Origin: Desulfocucumis palustris
GTDB lineage: Bacteria; Bacillota; Desulfotomaculia; Desulfotomaculales; Desulfocucumaceae
NCBI RefSeq assembly: GCF_002933875.1
Contig: NZ_BFAV01000071.1
Coordinates: 1 to 64,000 of the forward strand
Length of the DNA: 64,000 bases
Direction of reading: 5' to 3'
The translations under genes and the position numbers were made by a program. Position 1 is the stretch's first letter. Each line of letters opens with the position of its first letter. The notes under the pieces were generated by a model, which worked only from the letters and a program-made list of their open reading frames with translations, did not search any database and was not told the DNA's origin. This document shows, one piece after another, positions 42,140-49,446 of this stretch.

Positions 42140-42901
42140 TTGACGAATAAAAAGAAGGATTTCAGGAAGTGGGCGCTGGCATATGTTAAAAAGGCCATGG
42201 TTGATTACAACATGATTTCCCGGGGGGATGGCGTGGCGGTGGGATTGTCCGGGGGAAAGGACAGCGGTGTGCTGCTGTACGCCCTCTGGGCCGTTAGGCG
42301 TATTGCCCCGATTGATTTTGATATACAGGCAATTTTTCTGGATCTGGGCTTCGGCATGGATGTGGAGCCTTTAAGGCATTACTGCCGGCGCCTGGAAATA
42401 CCCTTTCACCTGCTGCGCACAGATATAGGGGAGATTGTTTTTGACGTGAGGAACGAGAAAAATCCCTGCGCCCTATGCGCCAATTTGCGCCGGGGGGCGC
42501 TTAACGGATTGGCGCTGGAACTCGGGTGCCGCAAGGTGGCCCTGGGACACCACCTGGATGACGTGGTGGAGACATTTTTCATGAGTCTTTTTTACAACGG
42601 GCAGTTCAGGACCTTTGAACCCAATACATACCTGGACCGCAGGGATATGCACATGATCCGCCCGCTGGTATATCTTGAGCAGGAGACTGTCAGGGAACTT
42701 TCGGTTCTGGAAAAGGTGCCGGTTATTGAGAATCCCTGCCCGGTGAGCGGCCATACCAAGCGGGAGGAAATCAAGCTGCTGGTGAGGGAACTGATGATTA
42801 AATATCCCGACCTGCGGCAGAGGATGCTTACCGCCCTGCATACCGCCGATCTAAAAAACCTGTGGCCGCCTCCGGCGGACCGGCCGGGTACCCGGGATTA
42901 A
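42140..42901 (+). CDS. TtcA-like tRNA thiolation enzyme / PP-loop ATPase
   Basis: 253-residue PP-loop ATPase. The pyrophosphate-binding loop is GLSGGKDSG (S37-S42), followed by FLDLGFG, and C-x2-C (C110, C113) plus C200, the three cysteines that hold a [4Fe-4S] cluster in TtcA/TtuA enzymes. GHHLDDVVETFFMSLFYNG is another family block. It probably adenylates and thiolates a tRNA base. TTG start at 42140 after GGGGTGTGAGGA. The next gene, 43 bp downstream, is a tRNA-editing domain, so both act on tRNA. Confidence 0.85.
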   Translation: MTNKKKDFRKWALAYVKKAMVDYNMISRGDGVAVGLSGGKDSGVLLYALWAVRRIAPIDFDIQAIFLDLGFGMDVEPLRHYCRRLEIPFHLLRTDIGEIVFDVRNEKNPCALCANLRRGALNGLALELGCRKVALGHHLDDVVETFFMSLFYNGQFRTFEPNTYLDRRDMHMIRPLVYLEQETVRELSVLEKVPVIENPCPVSGHTKREEIKLLVRELMIKYPDLRQRMLTALHTADLKNLWPPPADRPGTRD

Positions 42902-42944
42902 AGCGTCGATACTTTGATCAATATCATGATGGGGAGGTTTGCAA

Positions 42945-43376
42945 TTGAGATTTCTAATGATACATGTCAACAGCTTTCGCAGCAGGATCACGGAGAAGGG
43001 GCGTTCAAAGCTGGTGGAGCCGCCGGAACCGGAGGAAACGGCCGTGGGTGAAGCGTTACTGGTTTTATCCAGCGTAGAGACGGGAGACGAGGCGGATACC
43101 GCTCTGGTTGCCCGCAGGGCTGCCGGGGAGATCGGCAAAAATGCTAAAAATCTAAAAGCCGGGGTTATAGTGCTGCACCCCTTCGCCCACCTTTTTGCCA
43201 GGCTGGCGGCTCCGGAAACCGCGGTGGAAATTATGGATATGGTAAGGGATATTCTGCGCGGGGAGGGCTATGAGGTCATAAGAACCCCCTTCGGCTGGTT
43301 TAATACCCTGGAAATGGATGCCAAGGGGCATCCCTATTCCAGGGTGGCCAGGGTTGTTACGGCAGAGCCTCAATAA
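42945..43376 (+). CDS. Free-standing archaeal-type threonyl-tRNA synthetase editing domain
   Basis: 143-residue protein resembling the N-terminal editing module of archaeal ThrRS (tRNA-Thr_ED, D-aminoacyl-tRNA-deacylase-like fold). Blocks: RFLMIHVNSFRSRITEK at the start, EALLVLSSVETGDE, VIVLHPFAHLFARLAAPETAVEIM and GYEVIRTPFGWFNTLEMDAKGHPYSR at the end. In archaea it removes serine wrongly attached to tRNA-Thr. There is no synthetase body here. TTG start at 42945 with GGGGAGG 7 nt upstream, which gives the archaeal-like N-terminus; TTG at 42939 is too close to the ribosome site. Likely co-transcribed with the TtcA-like gene. Confidence 0.82.
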   Translation: MRFLMIHVNSFRSRITEKGRSKLVEPPEPEETAVGEALLVLSSVETGDEADTALVARRAAGEIGKNAKNLKAGVIVLHPFAHLFARLAAPETAVEIMDMVRDILRGEGYEVIRTPFGWFNTLEMDAKGHPYSRVARVVTAEPQ

Positions 43377-43608
43377 CTGTTTTTTTAATTTTTTCTTTTA
43401 TCTGTTCCTTTAAATCCGGGGGCAGCGGGTTGCCGCCCCTGGTTTTTATGCTGTCCGGTATGCTGATGTCGTTGTGGCTGGCCAGCCGGTGATATTGCAC
43501 AACCCCGTCACCAAGAAAAGTGTCGTTATCAAAAACCTGGTACCTGACAACGTAACTGGGATCCACGGAGAGCTCCTTTTCCACCCGGGTGAGTATGTTG
43601 TAAGGCAT
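43357..43608 (-). CDS. Hypothetical protein, 83 residues
   Basis: Small charged protein (PYNILTRVEKELSVDPSYVVRYQVFDND near the start; a lysine-rich end EQIKEKIKKTVIEALP). I do not recognise a family. ATG at 43608 is chosen because AGGAGG lies 8 nt before it; the frame is open further upstream but without a ribosome site. Its 3' end overlaps the convergent editing-domain gene by 20 bp. Confidence 0.6.
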   Translation of the reverse strand: MPYNILTRVEKELSVDPSYVVRYQVFDNDTFLGDGVVQYHRLASHNDISIPDSIKTRGGNPLPPDLKEQIKEKIKKTVIEALP

Positions 43609-44064
43609 TTTATAACCTCCTGGGGGAGACACCTTTTCAACCGTTGGATAAATTACGTTCTCCCCGGCAATTGGCAAAGGCTGTCTCCAAAGTATGTTAA
43701 GAGTTATTTTTCCTTGTATCCGGCAATGACATACGGCTGCTGCGAAGGGTTTTAATACGATGCAGGTATTTTAATTTTATTAAGCGCAAAATTTCACAAG
43801 TTAATGGTTTTAAATTCAAACTAGACCCATTATTTTGAGCTTACTTTAAGAATTTAAGATAAGACTGAATTTTTGTAATTATTTTAAATGGCAATTAATT
43901 AAACCTTTATTGATTTTGAAATGGCTTAAATAGTCTGCATATTTGCAATATTACTTTTTTCATTAAGCACACATTTTTATATTTACTCAAGGTAAATCTA
44001 CATATATAATCAGCATAAGGAATGTGAAATTATTATCTATATAAATACAAGCGGGGTGAAACCG
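43609..44064. other. AT-rich intergenic region before the ADP-forming synthetase
   Basis: About 455 bp with no gene. Near the left end GGGGAGACACC and GGCTGTCTCC form a loose inverted repeat (43622-43690). The promoter listed separately is near the right end. Confidence 0.5.
43982..44010 (+). promoter_or_regulatory. Candidate promoter of the ADP-forming synthetase operon
   Basis: TTTACT and TATAAT are separated by 17 bp, about 55 bp before the ATG at 44065. Confidence 0.5.
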
Positions 44065-46173
44065 ATGGGCGTGCTTTCAAACTTTTTCAGTCCTAAATCG
44101 GTGGCCATCGTGGGTGCCTCCAACTCTCCGGGGAAAATCGGCCACGCCATAGTTAAGAATGTAATGGAATCGGGGTATACCGGCAAAATACTGCCGGTTA
44201 ATCCTAAAGAGCAGGAAATCATGGGCCTCCAGGCCTTTCCCGGTATAAAAGATATTTCGGAAGAAGTGGAGATGGCAGTCATATCAGTTCCGGCTGCCAG
44301 GGTGCTCAACGTTGCCAAAGAGTGCGGCAAGGCCGGCGTTAAAAACCTGGTGGTGATAACGGCCGGTTTTAAAGAGGTGGGCAAGGAAGGGCTGGATATG
44401 GAAAAACAGCTGCTGGCCACCTGCCGGGAGTACGGCATGCATATGCTGGGTCCCAACTGCCTGGGGATGATGGACACCCACATGCAGCTGAATACCTCCT
44501 TTGCCAAGGTATTCCCTATAAAAGGGAACATAGCCTTCTTCTCCCAGAGCGGCGCCATGATGGTGGCCATTCTGGACTGGAGCCGGTCTGTGGGGCTGGG
44601 CTTCAGCAAGGTGGTGAGCCTGGGGAACAAGGCGGATCTATCAGAAATTGACTTTATTGAAGAGGCCGCGGAGGATCCCTATACCAGGGTCATACTCTGC
44701 TACATCGAGGATGTGTCGGACGGCAAAAGATTTCTTGAAGTAGTGGGCAACGCCACCAGGAAAAAGCCCGTAATAATCCTAAAATCCGGAACCAGCCAGG
44801 CCGGCGCCCAGGCGGCCTCCTCGCACACCGGGGCGCTGGCGGGCAGTGATCTTGCCTACGAGACGGCGTTCAGACAGTGCGGCGTGATAAGGGCAAAGAA
44901 CATGACCGAACTTTTCGACCTGGCCGCGGCATTTTCCAAATGCTCTCTGCCGGCGGGCGACAAGGTGGCTATTATTACTAATTCCGGCGGGCCGGGAATT
45001 ATCGCCACCGACAATGTGGAGTCCAACGGGCTGAGAATGGCCCGTTTTCAGAAGGAGACCCTGGAAGTATTGAGGAGCGGGCTGCCTCCGGAATCGGGAA
45101 TCTACAACCCGGTTGACGTGCTGGGAGACGCCAAGACGGACCGTTACAGCTTTGCCCTGGAAAAGGTCTGCGCCGATCCCAATACCGACGTGGTAATGCT
45201 GCTGCTGTGCCATGCCGCCACCACGGAGCCCATAGAAACAGGCAGGGCTTTAATTGAAATGAAGGAGACATACCCCGATAAAACCTTCTTTGCCTCCTAC
45301 ATGGGGGGAGAAGGGCTGAAGGAAGGGGCAACCCTGCTGGCGGAAAACGGGGTTCCCTGTTATACTTTTCCTGAGCCCGCCATATCTTCCGTAAACCATA
45401 TGGTCAAATACCGCAGGTATATAGATTCTCCTCCGGATGAATCGGGCCTTGATTATCAGGATGTGGATAAAAAGGCGGTAAAGGCCATTTTCTATGATGT
45501 GCTGAAAGACAACCGGCTGGTTCTGCTGGGCAGCGAGGCGGCGGAAGTGGCAAGGGCGTACGGGATACCGGCGGCCCCGGTGGCCCTGGCCACCACCCCG
45601 GACGAGGCTGTGGAAGAAGCGGAAAAAATAGGCTATCCCGTGGTGCTCAAGGTTGCCTCGCCGAAGATTCTGCACAAAACTGACGTGGGCGGGGTAAAAG
45701 TCGGCCTGGACTCTCCGGAGGCGGTACGGAAGGGATTTTTGGAAATAATGGAGAGTGTGCACAGGTTTATGCCCCAGGCGGTGGTGTACGGGGTGGAAGT
45801 TAATAAAATGATGCCCCGGGGCACGGAACTTATCATTGGCATGACCAAGGACATACAGTTTGGACCCATGATAGCCTGCGGACTGGGAGGAATATATGTC
45901 AACCTGCTGAAGGATGTGGCTTTCAGGCTGGCCAGGGGGCTTACCCGCAAGGAAATCGAGAGCATGCTTGCGGAAACCAAGTCCTATAGCCTGCTCAGGG
46001 GCTACAGGGGCTCGGAGCCCCAGGATATTAATGCCGTGGTTGACGCGGTGGGCCGGGTGGCCAGGCTGGCGCTGGACTTTCCGGAGATCACGGAACTGGA
46101 TGTGAACCCGGTGTTCGTTTACCCCAGCGGATTAAGCGCCCTGGACGTAAAAATAACCATTTCAATTTCGTGA
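44065..46173 (+). CDS. Acyl-CoA (acetyl-CoA) synthetase, ADP-forming, fused alpha-beta
   Basis: 702-residue enzyme converting acyl-CoA, ADP and Pi to acid, ATP and CoA, so it conserves energy during acid production. Order: CoA-binding Rossmann domain (SVAIVGASNSPGKIGHAI), succinyl-CoA-ligase-like domains with the phosphohistidine region SSHTGALAGSDLAYE, then an ATP-grasp domain (GYPVVLKVASPKILHKTDVGGVKVGL; DVNPVFVYPSGL). ATG at 44065 with GGGGTGA is preferred to GTG at 44056. It is followed 11 bp later by a BioD-like/DRTGG protein, a common pairing. Acetyl-CoA is the default substrate; others are possible. Confidence 0.9.
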   Translation: MGVLSNFFSPKSVAIVGASNSPGKIGHAIVKNVMESGYTGKILPVNPKEQEIMGLQAFPGIKDISEEVEMAVISVPAARVLNVAKECGKAGVKNLVVITAGFKEVGKEGLDMEKQLLATCREYGMHMLGPNCLGMMDTHMQLNTSFAKVFPIKGNIAFFSQSGAMMVAILDWSRSVGLGFSKVVSLGNKADLSEIDFIEEAAEDPYTRVILCYIEDVSDGKRFLEVVGNATRKKPVIILKSGTSQAGAQAASSHTGALAGSDLAYETAFRQCGVIRAKNMTELFDLAAAFSKCSLPAGDKVAIITNSGGPGIIATDNVESNGLRMARFQKETLEVLRSGLPPESGIYNPVDVLGDAKTDRYSFALEKVCADPNTDVVMLLLCHAATTEPIETGRALIEMKETYPDKTFFASYMGGEGLKEGATLLAENGVPCYTFPEPAISSVNHMVKYRRYIDSPPDESGLDYQDVDKKAVKAIFYDVLKDNRLVLLGSEAAEVARAYGIPAAPVALATTPDEAVEEAEKIGYPVVLKVASPKILHKTDVGGVKVGLDSPEAVRKGFLEIMESVHRFMPQAVVYGVEVNKMMPRGTELIIGMTKDIQFGPMIACGLGGIYVNLLKDVAFRLARGLTRKEIESMLAETKSYSLLRGYRGSEPQDINAVVDAVGRVARLALDFPEITELDVNPVFVYPSGLSALDVKITISIS

Positions 46174-46184
46174 GGTGAATCAAA

Positions 46185-47237
46185 ATGAGGAATCTCTATA
46201 TCATGGGTGCCCCCGGCAGCGGCAAAACCGTCATGGCCCTGGGGCTGGCCCTGAAATTCAAGGAGCAGGGGATGAAAGTGGCTTATTTCAAGCCGGTGGG
46301 CTTCGCATCCAGGCACGACGACCAGTCTGACAGAGACGCCCTGCTGATGAAAGAAGTCCTGAAAATGGAAGCCCCGGTGGAGGACATCGTTCCCACCAAG
46401 GCAGGTCTTACCTATTTATCCGCAAATCGTAAACAGGAAAGGCTGGGGGATATCCTTTCCTCTTACCGTCGGGTATCCGAAGGCGCGGATACGGTGATCA
46501 TCGACGGAGCGGTATTTCCATACGTCATGGCCTCCTGGGGGCTGGACGACGTTAACCTGTCCATGGAAATGAACGCTTCCGCCCTGGTGGTTATAAAAAT
46601 TGAAAATGATTTATGTTTGGACCGGGCCATATTCTACAATGAGTTCCTGGAAAGAAGGGGAGTTCATCTGTCGGGCAATGTTTTTAACAATGTGCCCAGG
46701 CCGGTGCTGGCCAAAACCGAGGGAGTGTATGTACCGCTGCTGGAGGAGAAGGGGTACCGCTCCATGGGTGTGATACCCCGCCTGGAAGCCATTGCAGCCC
46801 CCACCGTGGAGGAATTCTACCAGGAACTGGGCGGGGAGATACTGGCGGGGCACGACAGGATGAACCTCCAGATCCAGGACATAGTAATAGGGGCAATGAC
46901 CATGGAAAGCGCGCTCAGGTTTTTGCGCCGGGCCACGGACAAAGCTGTGATACTGGGGGGGGACCGGTCGGATCTGGCCCTGGCGGCCCTGGAAACCGGC
47001 ACCTCGGTGCTTATACTCACCGGCGGATTGTATCCGGATGTAAGGGTTCTGGCCCGGGCCGAGGAAAAGAATGTCCCGGTGATTCTGGTGCATTACGATA
47101 CCTATACCGTGGTGGAGAAACTTCACATGGTAACCCATAAATTAAAACCGGAGGATAAAGAAGGAAAAAGGCTGACACTGGAAAATATTGAGCAATATTG
47201 CAACTGGCAGGCAATATTGGATGGCCTGCAGGTATAG
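46185..47237 (+). CDS. P-loop/DRTGG domain protein (phosphotransacetylase N-terminal-like)
   Basis: 350-residue protein resembling the non-catalytic N-terminal part of long phosphotransacetylases. A BioD/CobQ-like P-loop domain comes first (GAPGSGKTVMALGLALKF, KPVGF, DTVIIDGA), then a DRTGG domain (DIVIGAMTMESALRFLRRATDKAVILGGDRSDLALAALETGTSVLILTGG). DRTGG domains bind nucleotides and have regulatory roles. It is co-transcribed with the ADP-forming acyl-CoA synthetase (11-bp gap), so it probably senses energy or acyl-CoA state for that enzyme. No Pta catalytic domain is present. Confidence 0.85.
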   Translation: MRNLYIMGAPGSGKTVMALGLALKFKEQGMKVAYFKPVGFASRHDDQSDRDALLMKEVLKMEAPVEDIVPTKAGLTYLSANRKQERLGDILSSYRRVSEGADTVIIDGAVFPYVMASWGLDDVNLSMEMNASALVVIKIENDLCLDRAIFYNEFLERRGVHLSGNVFNNVPRPVLAKTEGVYVPLLEEKGYRSMGVIPRLEAIAAPTVEEFYQELGGEILAGHDRMNLQIQDIVIGAMTMESALRFLRRATDKAVILGGDRSDLALAALETGTSVLILTGGLYPDVRVLARAEEKNVPVILVHYDTYTVVEKLHMVTHKLKPEDKEGKRLTLENIEQYCNWQAILDGLQV

Positions 47238-47270
47238 TCGTAGTGCCGATAAATATTGATTCAAATAAAA

Positions 47271-47315
47271 AAGGGCGGTGACCGGGCAATCGTCCCCGGG
47301 CACCGTCCCTTTTTA
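47271..47315 (+). terminator. Terminator of the ADP-forming synthetase operon
   Basis: AAGGGCGGTG and CACCGTCCCTT form an imperfect stem around a second G/C helix and are followed by TTTAATC. It lies 34 bp after the DRTGG gene stop. Confidence 0.7.
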
Positions 47316-47373
47316 ATCTCTCTAACAGCCGGCCCCGTCCAGGCAGGCCTGGAATAAGCTCCAGCCAGGTTCG

Positions 47374-48054
47374 CTACATTTCAGCTTTTTCCACTGGTCT
47401 ACTGTTGATTTTGACGCCTATCAGGATAACTATTACAGTAATAACGGCGGGAATAATAATTTCATACAGATTGTTGTAAGGTCTTAAAAGATTATGAATT
47501 ATCTTGTCTTCCGCGATCATTTTGCCGGCGGTCCAGGTCAGCACCCCGGCGCCGATATAAATTATCGCCGGGAATTTAACCATTAGTCTCAGAATCATTG
47601 AACTGCCCCAGACGATAATGGGTACGCTGATGGCCAGGCCCCCCACCACCAGCAGGAAGTGGCCGTGGGCGGCGCCAGCCACGCCTATAACATTGTCGAC
47701 GCCCATAATAAGGTCCGCCACAACTATTATTTTTATCGCCTCAAAAAGGGATTTGCCGGTTTTCACCTCGGGGTCCATCTCGGTGCGGTCGGTCAGCAGC
47801 TTGACCGCTATCCAGATCAGAAAAAGTCCTCCCACCAAATGCAGCAAAGGAACCTTCAGCAGGAAAAGTGCGACTCCGGTGAGGGCGGCCCTGGCCGCCA
47901 CAGCCCCCACCGTGCCCCAGATAATGGCCTTTTTCCTTTGCTCTTCGGGCAGGCAGCGGCTGGCCATGGCGATAACCACCGCGTTGTCGCCGCCAAGGAT
48001 GATGTCAATTATTATTATTGAAAAAAGCGCCGACAGCAGTTCAAAAGGTGTCAT
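47374..48054 (-). CDS. TerC-family membrane protein under Mn2+ riboswitch (paralogue 2)
   Basis: 226-residue, about seven-helix membrane protein with the paired acidic motifs IIDIILGGDNAVVIAMA and ADLIMGVDNVIGVAGAA. TerC/YkoY proteins are Mn2+ exporters; the yybP-ykoY riboswitch in the leader strongly supports that role here. It is similar throughout to the paralogue at 41219 but has its own charged loop (TDRTEMDPEVKTGKSLFEA). ATG with AAAGGAGG 8 nt upstream. Induction by high Mn2+ is expected because the riboswitch normally allows read-through when Mn2+ is bound. Confidence 0.92.
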   Translation of the reverse strand: MTPFELLSALFSIIIIDIILGGDNAVVIAMASRCLPEEQRKKAIIWGTVGAVAARAALTGVALFLLKVPLLHLVGGLFLIWIAVKLLTDRTEMDPEVKTGKSLFEAIKIIVVADLIMGVDNVIGVAGAAHGHFLLVVGGLAISVPIIVWGSSMILRLMVKFPAIIYIGAGVLTWTAGKMIAEDKIIHNLLRPYNNLYEIIIPAVITVIVILIGVKINSRPVEKAEM

Positions 48055-48077
48055 GTTACAAATCCTCCTTTATAAGC

Positions 48078-48150
48078 CGGGGAACACACCTTCCAGGGCT
48101 ATCCAAATTCGTTATACTAAACGAAAACTCACCAAGGAATGTCCTCAGCC
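48078..48150 (-). repeat. Decayed GGGGACA-type repeat, copy 4
   Basis: CGGGGAACACACCTT and CAAGGAATGTCCTC bracket about 45 nt between the riboswitch terminator and the terC ribosome site. The arms correspond to those of copies 1-3 but have diverged. Confidence 0.45.
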
Positions 48151-48159
48151 AAAAAAATA

Positions 48160-48198
48160 AAGACCTTTACCCGCACGTTAATGCATGGTAAAGGTCTT
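48160..48198 (-). terminator. Riboswitch expression-platform terminator
   Basis: On the minus strand AAGACCTTTACC pairs with GGTAAAGGTCTT and is followed by TATTTTTTT. Its left arm is the 3' part of the aptamer, so ligand binding and termination exclude each other. Confidence 0.9.
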
Positions 48199-48283
48199 GC
48201 TAACAACGTGGTTGCCAACAAAGCCGAGGACCTCCGGTCCTGTGGTGACGGCATTTGTTGTAAAAGCTACTCCCCTTTACAGT
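48187..48283 (-). promoter_or_regulatory. yybP-ykoY (Mn2+) riboswitch
   Basis: The minus strand contains AAAGGGGAGTAGC at the 5' end, the paired GTCACCACAGGACC region, GGCAACCACGTTGTTAGC and the closing CAAGACCTTTACC, the conserved pattern of the yybP-ykoY family. It stands in front of a TerC gene, the classic target. Confidence 0.9.
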
Positions 48284-48362
48284 GTATGAAAATATATGAA
48301 AAATATTTCTATTAAAGTATAACCTTTTTGTACAAGCTCCGCAACATTTATTTTTTTAAAAT

Positions 48363-48687
48363 GGGGTCAGGCCCTTAACTTATTAACTTATTATTTCATT
48401 TCTGGTTTATATATTCTGTAATGTCTTAAATTAAAAAGGCTGGTATTTTCCCAATTAATCAGATTAAATAATCTAAGAACACTGATTCAAAAATCATTGT
48501 CATTTATCGAAGCAATGGAAGACCCTCGACGTGGAGAATGCAGTTTTATCCTCTCATGGCAAGGGGCACCAGAGAAAACGAGATTACCCCTACGACTTTT
48601 GAAACACGGGTGTAGGCACCTGCTATATTTAAACAGAAAACGTGTGCATCATCAGTATATAAGTTAATAAGTTAAGAGCCTGACCCC
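48363..48687. mobile_element. MITE-like inverted-repeat element, copy A (325 bp)
   Basis: Begins GGGGTCAGGCCCTTAACTTA and ends with the complement of GGGGTCAGGCTCTTAACTTA, so its termini are inverted repeats of about 25 bp. The interior aligns along its length with copy B (for example TTCCCAATTAATCAGATTAA versus TCTCCAATTGATAAGATTAA, and CTCATGGCAAGGGGCACCAG versus CTCACGGCAAGGGGTGCCAG). No intact transposase is encoded. It ends 12 bp before the GreA-like gene and may supply its promoter. Confidence 0.8.
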
Positions 48688-48699
48688 AAGTCCGGATTT

Positions 48700-49434
48700 A
48701 TGGAGGAAAAAGTCAAACTAACTAAAGATGCATTCAAAAAACTAATAAAAGGGCTTGTCTATATTGAAGAAGAAAAGAGCAAATTAATTACTGATTATTT
48801 TCCTAAACCTACTCCACAGAGGGAACTGCTTAGGGAATTACTGGAAAAATATATCCGTCAGGTTGACAATCTTATAAAAAATATTGACATATCATCGAAC
48901 GTCAATAATACAATCCCCTTTGTAATAGTGGGAAGTGAAGTGCACTTGCAAGACCTGAAAAAAGGCCAGGTAACAAAATTAAGAATAGTGCTGCCGCTTC
49001 AGAATAAAGAGAATTATGATGTATCCTGTTTGTCTGACATTGGTATGGCTTTATTGCTAAAAAAGGCCGGTGATGAAGTGTCTCTAAATACACCTAATGG
49101 ATTTAAAATTATTGGGGTCAGGCTCTTAACTTATTCTTTTGTACTGTTTAAATATTTTTTAAGCCTTAAATTTAAAGAGGCTGATATTTCTCCAATTGAT
49201 AAGATTAATAAGCTAAGAAATCTGACTCAATCTCTATTACGAAACGTAAATCATGATCATTTATTGAAGTGCTTGAAAACCCTTGGCGTGAAGAATGCCG
49301 GTGTTATCTTCTCACGGCAAGGGGTGCCAGGAAAAGCGTGGTTTACTCCTATGCTTCTTGAAACACAGGTGCGGGGCACCTGTTATATTTTAACAAAGGC
49401 ACGTACAATATTAATGAATAAGTTAATAAGTTAA
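48700..49434 (+). CDS. GreA/GreB C-domain-like protein whose 3' end comes from an inserted element
   Basis: Residues 1-138 look native: a helical N-terminal part (about 1-65) and a GreA/GreB/Rnk-type C-terminal domain (IPFVIVGSEVHLQDL, LRIVLPLQNKENYDVSCLSDIGMALLLKKAGDEVSLNTPNGFKII). Such proteins bind the RNA-polymerase secondary channel or nucleotide kinases. At residue 139 (position 49114) the frame enters repeat copy B and stays open for 106 more codons, which look like no protein domain. The gene is therefore interrupted just before its natural C-terminus. No ribosome site is seen before the ATG at 48700. It may be a decaying gene or a new chimera. Confidence 0.6.
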   Translation: MEEKVKLTKDAFKKLIKGLVYIEEEKSKLITDYFPKPTPQRELLRELLEKYIRQVDNLIKNIDISSNVNNTIPFVIVGSEVHLQDLKKGQVTKLRIVLPLQNKENYDVSCLSDIGMALLLKKAGDEVSLNTPNGFKIIGVRLLTYSFVLFKYFLSLKFKEADISPIDKINKLRNLTQSLLRNVNHDHLLKCLKTLGVKNAGVIFSRQGVPGKAWFTPMLLETQVRGTCYILTKARTILMNKLIS

Positions 49435-49446
49435 GGGCCTGACCCC
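49114..49446. mobile_element. MITE-like inverted-repeat element, copy B (333 bp)
   Basis: Starts GGGGTCAGGCTCTTAACTTA and ends with the complement of GGGGTCAGGCCCTTAACTTA. It is a diverged copy of the element at 48363, in the same orientation. Its left end lies inside the GreA-like frame; its right end supplies the last codons (residues 263-272) and the stop of the DUF3786 gene on the other strand. No clear target-site duplication is visible. Confidence 0.8.

Noticed and set aside
49114-49434. The 106-residue tail of the GreA-like frame as a real protein domain
   Set aside because: The tail is translated repeat sequence (element B) and the corresponding frame in copy A has stops.
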